From: Entrophospora sp. SA101
Lineage: Eukaryota; Glomeromycota; Glomeromycetes; Entrophosporales; Entrophosporaceae
Assembly: GCA_958430865.1 (NCBI GenBank)
Contig: CAUDNR010000327.1
Span: forward strand, 5,655 to 21,959
Direction: 5' to 3'
Length of the DNA: 16,305 nt
Shown: positions 8,659 through 16,305 of the stretch, in pieces
How the letters are laid out: each line of letters opens with the position of its first letter
Numbering within the stretch: position 1 is the first letter of the stretch
Program-made: the position numbers and the translations under genes
The notes under the pieces: model-generated
The model's input: only the letters and a program-made list of their open reading frames with translations
What the model was told of the DNA's origin: nothing
Database searches by the model: none

Positions 8659-8884
8659 CAGCATAGTGGAAGTTTGTTGTTACACTAAATGTTGTACAGA
8701 ACTCATTGCTTCTGAAACTTCGCCAGTGTATAGTTGTTACCTCTCTAAATTGGAGATCAAGTTCGGATCAAATTCAAATCCAGTTTATCACTTACTTTTT
8801 ATTGCCAGAATGTTTGCCGTGTATTGTAAAGCTACGTTGCACAATATAAAAAATTAGTGTAACATTTCAAATTTCCACTATGCT
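8659..8884. mobile_element. 226-bp MITE with about 30-bp inverted ends
   Basis: The left end CAGCATAGTGGAAGTTTG, continuing to GTTACACTAA, pairs with the right end. The right end reads in reverse complement AGCATAGTGGAAATTTG and continues to GTTACACTAA. CAACCAAC is found immediately outside both ends (8651-8658 and 8885-8892), consistent with an 8-bp hAT-type duplication. Because the duplicated string is itself repetitive, the boundary may shift by one base. The element has no coding capacity. A 91-codon open frame that overlaps it starts outside and is spurious. Confidence 0.78.
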
Positions 8885-8892
8885 CAACCAAC

Positions 8893-9519
8893 CCCCAATG
8901 AAATTTTTTTAATAGAAGTAGGGCGTTTTAAATGTCATTTATTATTAGCTTACCAAAAATGGTATCTACTACTCAGATCAATTCAAAAAAAAATTTAACC
9001 GCACCAAACAAATTTAGTAATTTCAGTACGGGGGATGCGAATGTATCGCGTTACACGTTAGTTGATTTCTGCAAATGATTCCTAAATTTGTGCTAGTTAT
9101 ACACAGTTATACACTCTCAAAAAAAGTAATTTTTAAAGCATCCCTAAAATTTTGCCACCTATTAAAAAATGCCAATATTTTTAATAATCTTTCTTTAATT
9201 TCATTGGTCAACACTACTTACACGTGATATTTTCCCTTGTTTGTTAAGATTTCAAAATTAAATCTCACCAGGATTTAGCATTTATAGTAAAAAAAGATCT
9301 GATTGATATCGGAAATATCAGGAGATATTAATATTAATAATTATGTGATAAAAGTGGTGACAAGCTTAATAACTTTAAAAAAAAATAAAATAAAAAGGTG
9401 AAAAAAAATAATTAAAAAAAATTTTTTTCAAGTTGTTTTATATTAAATAAGAATCATCAAATTATAGAGTCCTCATTTTTTATTTTATTTTTTTATTTTT
9501 TTAAAAAAGAAAAATAGTT
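8893..9519 (+). promoter_or_regulatory. Upstream region and presumed promoter of the Mcp1 gene
   Basis: This intergenic DNA precedes the Mcp1 homologue. An inverted CCAAT box (ATTGG at 9203-9207) and a palindromic CACGTG E-box-like site (9221-9226) lie about 300 bp before the ATG, 14 bp apart, and are the best regulatory candidates. Long T/A tracts from about 9410 to 9505 immediately precede the start, a common feature of fungal promoters. The rest shows no gene or repeat. Confidence 0.35.
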
Positions 9520-10458
9520 ATGTCGCTCTCTAGACCAACTAACTCTGGAACTTCTTTGTCCAAGTTAAAATTTACTCTTCCTAAAGCCTACGGGTATCTT
9601 ACGATTGTGCAAGCGGGTTCAGCAATTGTATTTACAAGCTTTCTAGTAACTCATTTAAGTGCAACTGCTTTAGCCAATATTGGAGGAATTGAACTTACTA
9701 ATAAAGCAATCATTTTGGGAAGAGTTTATTATCAAAATAAATTTTTAGAACCAATAGTTGTAGTTGCAGCACTTTGGAGTCATATAGTTTCATCGGCGGC
9801 CAAACGAGGAATTAGATTATACTGGAAATCCAAGAAACAAGATGAACGTAAATTAACTGGTGAAGTTCATGAAAAAGTTGAAAAGATTGTTACAGATGAG
9901 AAAAATGAACAAGGAGTAGTTATGCGTCAAAAAATTACTACTAAAATCACCACCACCATTACCGAATCTTATGTTTCAAGAGCAATGAATAGCTTATTTC
10001 CTTATCATCACGCAGTAGGATATCTTTTGATTCCATTTGCCCTTTTTCATTCAACAATTTCTCGTGTTCTTCCAAGAAAACATTTTGGAGATTCGTCTTT
10101 GATCAATGCTACTTATGTAACCCTTGCACTTCGTAAATGGCCAAAAACATCATATTTTATTTTTTCAGCATTGATTGGATTGACTGCATACCATGTCACT
10201 AGTGGATTACCGTCTGTTGTGAAAGTTATCAAAGGAGCAATTTTTAAAAGTTCGACAGCTGATAAATCTCTACCACCAATATCAAAAAATATACAAAAAT
10301 ATATTAGAACTGGAGCAATTGTTTCAACAATTGGACTATTAGGAACCGGATTACTTGTAATTGGTGGAAAAATAGGAAGGGATCCTAGAATTCCATTACG
10401 TTCTGAATATTTGAAAGTTTATGGTCTTGTATATCCACAGAGCTGGGTTAGATATTAA
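9520..10458 (+). CDS. MCP1: Mcp1-like mitochondrial outer-membrane protein
   Basis: This intact single-exon gene encodes 312 residues, close to the roughly 300 of budding-yeast Mcp1 (Mdm10-complementing protein 1). The family has an MCP1 transmembrane domain related in topology to cytochrome-b-type subunits. In yeast the protein sits in the mitochondrial outer membrane, recruits the lipid-transfer protein Vps13 and can bypass loss of ERMES contacts. Five hydrophobic segments are visible at about 26-48, 76-93, 161-180, 209-228 and 262-284. His residues lie in or next to the first four (His45 in THLSA, His88 in WSHIV, His177 in LFHSTISR, His225 in YHVTSGL), the pattern seen in this family. A hydrophilic, charged and Thr-rich loop (about 102-150) separates helices 2 and 3. 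The ATG at 9520 is the first in frame and follows an A-rich leader. Assignment rests on recognised motifs rather than a search. Confidence 0.8.
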   Translation: MSLSRPTNSGTSLSKLKFTLPKAYGYLTIVQAGSAIVFTSFLVTHLSATALANIGGIELTNKAIILGRVYYQNKFLEPIVVVAALWSHIVSSAAKRGIRLYWKSKKQDERKLTGEVHEKVEKIVTDEKNEQGVVMRQKITTKITTTITESYVSRAMNSLFPYHHAVGYLLIPFALFHSTISRVLPRKHFGDSSLINATYVTLALRKWPKTSYFIFSALIGLTAYHVTSGLPSVVKVIKGAIFKSSTADKSLPPISKNIQKYIRTGAIVSTIGLLGTGLLVIGGKIGRDPRIPLRSEYLKVYGLVYPQSWVRY

Positions 10459-10498
10459 TTTCTTTATCTTATTCATCATTCTCAACGTCATTGTTAAT

Positions 10499-10500
<2 letters not shown>

Positions 10501-10545
<45 letters not shown>
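10501..10545. repeat. (TAA)n microsatellite
   Basis: About fifteen uninterrupted TAA units start 43 bp after the Mcp1 stop, so they probably lie in its 3' UTR or just beyond. Confidence 0.95.
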
Positions 10546-10546
<1 letters not shown>

Positions 10547-10741
10547 GTTTCTTCATTTATCAACTATCATATTTGGTAAATGAATGCTAAAAAATTAGTC
10601 ACAACAATAATAATTATAATTACGACAATAAATAATGATTATCAATTTATTAATTATCATTTATTGATCTAATAATTTATTTTATTTATTTTAATTATAA
10701 AAAATTCTAAATTCTATACATATAATTATTATATATACATC

Positions 10742-10744
<3 letters not shown>

Positions 10745-10780
<36 letters not shown>
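10745..10780. repeat. (AT)n microsatellite
   Basis: An uninterrupted AT dinucleotide run of about 18 units lies in the spacer between the convergent Mcp1 and sirtuin genes. Confidence 0.95.
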
Positions 10781-10782
<2 letters not shown>

Positions 10783-10872
10783 TATCAATCTATATTATAA
10801 AAAAATCAATGCATTTCATCTAATTTTTTGGATTAGAAATCATTTATTAGATGTTCAAAAAATTTTTAAATC

Positions 10873-10915
10873 TCACACACACACACGCATATATATATAT
10901 ATATATATATATATA
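10873..10915. repeat. Compound (CA)n-(TA)n microsatellite
   Basis: A short CA run (about 10873-10886) passes through GCAT into a TA run (about 10889-10915). It is a second dinucleotide tract in the same convergent spacer. Confidence 0.9.
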
Positions 10916-11163
10916 ACTTGAATAAAAGAAGAAAAATTAATTATATTATTAATATGTACAAAATTAAAGTAAATAAAAATTACACCTCTTTACTAAAAAT
11001 AAAAGCTTATCATGTGCAAGTAGGAAGGTCTTTTGAGAAAATTCTGATTTCCAGCTATTTTGTCTATTAGCTCTATGTTACTATTAAAGTCATTTTATAA
11101 TATTGTCCACAAAATAATAATGACGATGATAATGATAATAAGTAAGAAGATAAAATTACTCTA

Positions 11164-12664
11164 CTATTTCTTTCTTTTGCTTCTCAATTTTCTGCCAGCA
11201 CCATTATTATCAGCTCTTATTCTTTTTCTATTTACTCTTCCATTATCATCATTATTACCATTACCATTATTGCTCTTCCTTTTTTTATTATTACTGCTGC
11301 TTTTTTTATTACTGTTGCTATTGTTGTTATTGAGTGCTTTCTTTCTTTTATTAAAATTTAAAATGAGACTATTATTATTATTGCGGCAACTACTGCCAGT
11401 ACTTGATAAATCCAATTCTTTTTCAAGTAAGCTTACCCACTCATCAGTTGTACCTTCAACCTGATAGTCAATTATGTCGTTCCACTCCTTGCTTCGCGTG
11501 ACATCAGTAACATTTACTATTATTACTTTACCACCTCTTTCATGAATACCTCTTGCAAAACCTTTAACTAATTTCTTCACTCCTATGACTTTTAATGAAG
11601 TGCCCATTACGATTAAACAATCAGCCTTCTGCTTATCTTTAGCAGCGATTTGACCAATCTCAAGACCATGTGGATGATGATCACCATAAAGCACCACAGT
11701 CGGCTTTAATTCACCTACTCTATGATATCTTTTCTTTTGTTCCCTTCGTTCAGTTTCTGCAATAATAGTAACAATTGTAAATATCATCAATAAAAATTAA
11801 TCAATCATCAAATTGACAAATTGTTTATCCATTCAATAAATTAAAAATACCTCTTTTTTCACAGCTGGGACAGCTAGGAGCAGCTCCTTTTTTTAATGTA
11901 TTACAGTGCACAGATTCGAAACCGACAATGTTTGAACATGCATCACACTTTAATGACTTCATGGTGCCATGTAGTTGTATGACTTTTGCAGAACATTTGG
12001 TGGTTGCTTTGATATTGGAAATGGTTTGAAGACCTACGACTTCCTCTAAGTTATCGATGTTTTGGGTATACACTCTAACTAATTTACCAACATCTGAAAG
12101 TTTTTTGAGGAACAAGTGTGTAGGTGTCGGGTTTGCTTTTATAATATATTCTTTTAACATTCCCATGAAAAGATAGAAAGCTCTTATCGATTCGTCATTC
12201 CTGAGTAAACAAGCATCAAATAAGTCTTGACCGGAACTAAAAGATCTTGGAAATCTTTGTTTGACCATTTCATAAAGACCGTTTGCAGAGCGGAAGTCCT
12301 GATAAAGTAAAAAGAAGGAAAGGTTTGAAAAGGCATTTGTTATTAGTATCTATTAATGAACAAAGAGGAATTCAACAATATTGAAATTGATATCCTAGTT
12401 TAATTAATATTAATATTGGTAACAAACAATACAATTTTGACATGAATAAAAGTTTTTTACAAAGCGTGTCAAATCTTTGGAAAAAGCGTAAAGAATATAT
12501 TATCATAGTGTAGAATATTTTCTTACAGGTATGCCGCCACTGCATGAAATTCCTGCACCCGCTATTACAACACATTTCTTAGATCCCTTTACGTGACCCA
12601 AAATATCCATTAGAGCTGAATGGTCGTCTTGTTTATTTAAAGAAATTTTGATAATGTTGTTCAT
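11164..12664 (-). CDS. Hst3/Hst4-type sirtuin (NAD-dependent protein deacetylase), three exons
   Basis: The exons on the minus strand are 12664-12527, 12298-11851 and 11756-11164, joined by GT-AG introns of 228 and 94 bp. The product has 392 residues. The NAD-binding motif GAGISCSGGIPDFRS (36-50) spans the first splice. It is followed by TQNID (124-128), the catalytic His156 in QLHG, two zinc-binding Cys pairs (164/167 and 189/192), VVLYGDHHPHG (about 216-226), GTSLKV (247-252) and VIIVNVTD (273-280). The VLYG-x-HPxG motif and GVKKLVKGFAR are typical of the Hst3/Hst4 branch, which deacetylates histone H3 Lys56 and guards genome stability in yeasts. A tail from about 315 to 392 is rich in Asn, Ser, Lys and Arg, with basic clusters (KKRK, NRKRIR, KLRSKRKK) likely to act in nuclear import or nucleic-acid contact. 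All key residues are present, so the enzyme should be active. Confidence 0.9.
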
Positions 12665-13296
12665 TTTTTAAATTTTTTTAAAAAAATAAAACTAACGAAC
12701 GATAATAAATTTTTTATATAATTGTTTTTTATAAATTTTTTTTTCAAAAAAAGAATTTGTGAAAAATGATTTAATGAAAACAAAAAAATGATAATAATTA
12801 ATATATAGGAAGTTGAAACAACAGTTACACAAACTTTCGTAATCTATTAAAAAATTTTTTTAATATCCACCACATACTTAATTATTAGTAACGTAGTAAA
12901 GAAAGGTCTCATTAAATAATTAATAAGTAAATGTATCAATCGTAAAATAATTATAAAAATAATAAAAATAATAATATAAATTGATGAATAAAGAAAATAC
13001 CAATCGGTGAATTTTATAATAAAGTCTCGAAAAAAATTTTTATCTTGAAAAAAAAAAGAAACTTTTTAATACATCTCCTCATCATAAAATTCTTAAAAAA
13101 AAACAGGTTTTACAATAATGCAATATACATGTGAGTTCTAGTGATACAAATCTTTGATGAATGAATAGGAGAAGATTAGAAAATTACAAAATTTATAGGC
13201 AGACGAGTGAATGGCTGAAGAATGAATGAATGGTCGAGGTGAATGGTGGTGTATTTAATATTAATTTGTGAAATAAATAGTGGAAGATAGCTGCAA

Positions 13297-13298
<2 letters not shown>
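12665..13298 (-). promoter_or_regulatory. Upstream region and presumed promoter of the sirtuin gene
   Basis: This A+T-rich DNA lies 5' of the sirtuin start and includes A/T tracts directly upstream of the ATG. ACCAATCGG at about 12999-13007 is a possible CCAAT-type site. The 13180-13260 patch has short GAATGAATG direct repeats. No gene is recognised. Confidence 0.3.
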
Positions 13299-13358
<60 letters not shown>

Positions 13359-13422
13359 TTTTATTTTTATTATTTTTATTATTATTATTATTATTTTTAT
13401 TTTTATTTTTATTTTTATTTTT
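13299..13422. repeat. Long (TTA)n tract passing into TTTTTA repeats
   Basis: About twenty TTA units (13299-13357) grade into TTATTTTTA and then a 6-bp TTTTTA-type repeat to about 13422, followed by A and T homopolymers. The minus strand reads as poly-Asn/poly-Lys and Ile, which explains an apparent open frame that is not a gene. Confidence 0.92.
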
Positions 13423-13460
13423 AAAAAAAATTTTTTTTTTATTTTTATTGAATTAATCAC

Positions 13461-14089
13461 ATTCCTTCCAAAACAAAAAATATTTCTTAAAAAATTAATA
13501 AATAATGAATTTAAATTTCATATGTACAACATAAAACAAATAATGACATTATATTTTTTCATATTAGTATGAGAATCTACAAATTTCATTGTCCAAAAAA
13601 AAAGGTTTTGTTTATGTAGTGTAATATTTATTATTTATGAATGTCTGCATGTTTGTTTGTTTGTTTGTGTTATTATTTAAAAAAATATATTTGCAAATTT
13701 ATTTGATGACATCATCATTCATTCACATTTAATATTTAAAAATTTTTTCCAATAACAGATAATAGTTTTGAATTTTCATTCATTCATTTAAAAAAGGAGA
13801 ATGTATGAATAAATGAGATGATAATGCATGTCAAATTATGGATGAAAAAATTGTGTGGTGTAACATTCTGACAAATTTGGGAATATAAATTTTTTGGTAT
13901 ATTAGTATATATTAATATAATAAAAATGATAGTGGCAGTGATAAAATCTTATTCAAATTTTAGAGGATTAATTAAAAGTTTTGTATTAAAAGATCTCTCA
14001 TTTCCTATAATAAATCATCAAAGTATTAAAACAAGAACCAAGCGTGATTTTTTCTAAAATGAGTGAATTATAAATGACATCAACCAATA
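13461..14089. other. Noncoding A+T-rich DNA
   Basis: It contains tetranucleotide TTTG (about 13650-13668) and CATT runs (about 13777-13790) but no open frame, RNA gene or inverted ends that I can support. Confidence 0.5.
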
Positions 14090-14216
14090 AATTAAAATAT
14101 GAAGAAAAAGATAACATCGACGTCAACATCGTCAACAAAAACAACAATAGTCAAGTAATTAAAACATGAAGAAAAAGATAACATTGACGTCAACATCGTC
14201 AACAAAACAACAATAG
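14090..14216. repeat. Two-copy tandem duplication, 67-bp period
   Basis: Copy 1 (14090-14150) and copy 2 (14157-14216) both begin AATTAAAA, pass through GAAGAAAAAGATAACAT and GACGTCAACATCGTCAACAA, and end CAACAATAG. They differ by about two substitutions and one missing A. A 6-bp linker, TCAAGT, gives the 67-bp period. Each copy contains GACGTC, which is both palindromic and close to an ATF/CREB site. The near identity points to a recent duplication. Confidence 0.92.
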
Positions 14217-14302
14217 ATTTAATCATGATCAATAAAATATTGTAGAGAAACTTTGAGTTTAATGATAAAAAAGACATCGAGATGATTCAAATAATATAGA
14301 TT

Positions 14303-14410
14303 AGAATGCCAATGCAGCACGCAGAAGTCGTGCTACGCCCCAGAGCCCATTTCTGGTGCGCGAAATAGCTGGAACAGTCACATGAATCAATTATCAGCTA
14401 TCTTGAATAA
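14303..14410. other. G+C-rich island with three consecutive hairpins
   Basis: In a very A+T-rich setting, about 14308-14372 is majority G+C. Three perfect stems occur one after another: AGCACG/CGTGCT (14316-14321 with 14329-14334), CCAGA/TCTGG (14340-14344 with 14352-14356) and ATAGCTG/CAGCTAT (14365-14371 with 14395-14401). No tRNA B-box, 5S or common snRNA core motif was recognised. It may be a structured noncoding RNA or a copy of a short dispersed repeat. Confidence 0.4.
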
Positions 14411-15408
14411 TAATAATTATAATAATTATATTATAACTTGATGCAAAAATCTGATAAAGAATATCCAGTAATCATTATTTTTTAATTCGATGGTATGATT
14501 TCAATAATTAAAAATAGTCACAATTGCAATACCCGAACTTGATGAAGGGTTATTTACGAAAACGATTACAAGACATTATTTAAATTAAAATGAATTATTT
14601 AACATTTATAATATAGTAACGCTCTTTTGGTAAGTTGTAGTTAATTGTTATAATAATAAAGTTGTTTAAAAAAGTTGAAGTTTTGATCAATAAATAATTG
14701 TATCTATGTAGTGTATATTAATAGGACAACTATTGGCATTTGAATTAATAAACGGTTATCGATAAATGTTTAGGATAGTTTAATTAAAAAAAAGCGTGTT
14801 CGCAATAAATAATAGGAAAGACAATCCCCCAAAAAATCTAACTGAAGCTTTTTCTCGGAATTTGCTAACGCAAAAACAACGAGATAGCTCAATGCTACAA
14901 GTCAATCGCACAGTATAGGAACCAATAGTAAAACAGCTGTTAAAGCAATATCTCGTTGGAGACTAAAAATTAAAATCTTTCGGTTGTGACAAATCCTGAG
15001 AAGCATCGAATACAGCACGGATCAAAAGTTAAAAAATTTGAAGTATCATGTGATCCACATGTTGGATTTTAAAAAAATCACCGCCATTCAATCCAGCTTT
15101 AAAAAAAGGAGCCGACTCGTTTTTTAAAAAAAAAATTTTCATAAACTTTTTAGTTATGTTCAGAAATGCAATATGAGCTCGATCTGAGTAAACCAAGTTA
15201 GTTATTGTTTGACCAAATTTGGTAATGATTTTTTTAATGTAATAAATATGTCCGTTAAGAATAGAGGATCTACATAGTTCTGTTGTGCGTGAAAATGAAA
15301 TCTGCGAATTTGCTCGTGATATATTTAAATAAAACCTTTTATGACTAGTTTTTAACTATATGTAAAAAAAAGAAAAAGAAAAACATATTGTTAACAAAGC
15401 TCAAATTC
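14411..15408. other. Noncoding, includes a mixed-composition block with a palindrome
   Basis: There is no gene. From about 14820 to 15340 the sequence is less A+T-rich and includes a 10-bp perfect inverted repeat, CAACGAGATA (14877-14886) with TATCTCGTTG (14949-14958). Stops in all frames exclude a coding region of useful length. The block may be a repeat fragment. Confidence 0.4.
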
Positions 15409-15443
15409 TTAGCGAATATCTAATTAAGTTAGCGAATGTCTAA
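15409..15443. repeat. Two-copy 15-bp direct repeat
   Basis: TTAGCGAATATCTAA at 15409-15423 is repeated as TTAGCGAATGTCTAA at 15429-15443, with a 20-bp period and one mismatch. A weaker third match (TTGCGGAATT) follows near 15451. Confidence 0.75.
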
Positions 15444-15567
15444 GATAAACTTGCGGAATTACTGTTAAAATTGTGAAATTTTATTTTAAATCACATAACT
15501 TCCATAAACACAGATATATAGATATCTATATTAATTTATTATATCTATACTACATGTCTATATGACC

Positions 15568-15612
15568 CAGGGTTGGTCATGGTACCAGTCCATTGATGGT
15601 CCATTAGTGTAA
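15568..15612. mobile_element. Possible solo left end of a hAT element
   Basis: CAGGGTTGG at 15568-15576 matches the usual start of hAT terminal inverted repeats. It is followed by a GC-richer stretch with repeated GGTCCATT/AGTCCATT motifs of subterminal type. No matching CCAACCCTG end occurs downstream within the window, so the element is either truncated or runs past the right edge. Confidence 0.35.
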
Positions 15613-16305
15613 CATTTTAAACATTTTTAGTATTTATTAATCTATGAAATGAGATTTAAACTAATTCCTTAGTTTTATTATTTTTCATTATCACTAAAAC
15701 ATGTGTATAAATTACTAAAAAAAAAAGAAAAAGATAAGCAAATAAATATGGATTTTGCATTTTTTATTTATTTATTTAAGATTCCACACTGGATACAATA
15801 CATGCAAACTCACAATTTTTCTTTAGAAAAATTTAAAAGAGCAAATAGTAGATACATGCTTTGTGATATGCAAGGTTCTTTCTTACTTCTAAAAATCCAT
15901 ATTATCATGTTATTAAAGGGAGAGATGTATCTATCAGCTGGCAATATATTTCCATTGAGTATAGGTAAGGAAACTTTTGACTTTTTATGATAGGAAATCT
16001 TCAAGAGAGATTATAATCCTATAAAATCTATGATTTTTTATTCTCGTTATGATATTTGCACTGATTATACAATCATAACACAAGGAAGAGAATTGTAAAT
16101 ATTTTGATTTTGTAAAATTAAAGCTAATAGTAACACAAACAATTTTTATAGAGTAACTGAGGAATGGAAGCATGGTGGAATTTCTCTTTATCACATTTAT
16201 CACTTTGTGACGATCTCAAATTTATGTTGTGTGACTATATAATTTTAAAGTACTTCGTATAATAAAAATGTGTTTTACAATTGCGAATTTCTTGTTTTTG
16301 TATTA
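15613..16305. other. Noncoding or unrecognised sequence to the right edge
   Basis: An open frame at 15703-15990 (+, 95 codons, starting MYKLLKKKEKDKQ) has no recognisable domain. A GTAAGG donor-like site lies near its end (15965), so part of it could be an exon of a degraded gene or transposon, but nothing else supports this. The rest is A+T-rich with no further structure. Confidence 0.3.

Noticed and set aside
8755..8785. GTTCGGATCAAATTCAAATCC, resembling a tRNA B box
   Set aside because: Spacing and sequence do not fit GGTTCGANTCC, no acceptor stem or anticodon arm can be formed, and it lies inside a MITE.
8582..8857. 91-codon open frame (+)
   Set aside because: More than half lies inside the 226-bp MITE and it ends in its right inverted repeat; no protein family is recognisable.
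11060..11464. 134-codon Leu-rich frame (+), apparently membrane-like
   Set aside because: Antisense of the Asn/Lys-rich sirtuin tail; the Leu run arises from complementing AAT/AAC/AAG codons.
13176..13460. 94-codon frame with poly-Asn and poly-Lys/Ile (-)
   Set aside because: Translation of the TTA/TTTTTA microsatellite, not a gene.
14090..14216. CRISPR-like direct repeats
   Set aside because: Only two copies with a 6-bp linker in a eukaryotic setting; it is a simple tandem duplication.
14284..14412. The hairpin island as a MITE with AATAATA duplications
   Set aside because: The only flanking repeat is low-complexity TAA-type sequence and the ends are not clear inverted repeats, so it was left as an unclassified structured island.

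Overview
This window looks like nuclear DNA of a fungus with an A+T-rich genome. Several features fit an arbuscular mycorrhizal (Glomeromycotina, Rhizophagus-like) genome: short GT-AG introns of 76-228 bp, noncoding DNA of roughly three quarters A+T by eye, abundant TAA/TTA and TA microsatellites, Asn-rich low-complexity protein tails, and many small terminal-inverted-repeat elements. The lineage is an inference. No bacterial features, tRNA, rRNA or CRISPR were seen.

Layout. 46-122 (+): probable last coding exon of a gene that enters from the left. 348-3160 (+): a five-exon gene for an 827-residue secretory-pathway protein with a signal peptide, five FAS1 (fasciclin) domains, a C-terminal membrane segment and a short Trp/Arg-rich tail. 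3491-4253 (-): a decayed, N-terminally truncated subtilisin-like (S8) protease gene, convergent with the FAS1 gene. 4300-9500: a gene-poor stretch that has been a landing site for non-autonomous DNA transposons. I can delimit five there by inverted ends: a 643-bp hAT-like element holding a nested 122-bp TA-flanked pogo/Tc1-like MITE, a 218-bp Mutator-like MITE with a perfect 9-bp target duplication, a 399-bp hAT MITE with a perfect 8-bp duplication (and its own internal palindrome), and a 226-bp MITE flanked by 8-bp repeats. 9520-10458 (+): single-exon Mcp1 homologue (mitochondrial outer-membrane protein). 10459-11163: microsatellite-rich spacer. 11164-12664 (-): three-exon Hst3/Hst4-type sirtuin with a basic Asn-rich tail. 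12665-16305: mostly noncoding, with a long TTA/TTTTTA tract, a 67-bp tandem duplication, a compact G+C-rich three-hairpin island, a palindromic block and a possible solo hAT end.

How the genes relate. In a eukaryotic window, adjacency is weak evidence of shared function. By family knowledge, the FAS1 protein resembles fungal vacuolar FAS1 proteins (fission yeast Fsc1 acts in autophagosome-vacuole fusion), Mcp1 works with Vps13 at mitochondrial contacts, and Hst3/4 sirtuins remove acetyl from histone H3 Lys56. The strongest unusual signals are the intron pattern of the FAS1 gene, the dense set of nested MITEs, and the G+C-rich hairpin island at 14303-14410. I found no convincing new multi-gene system.
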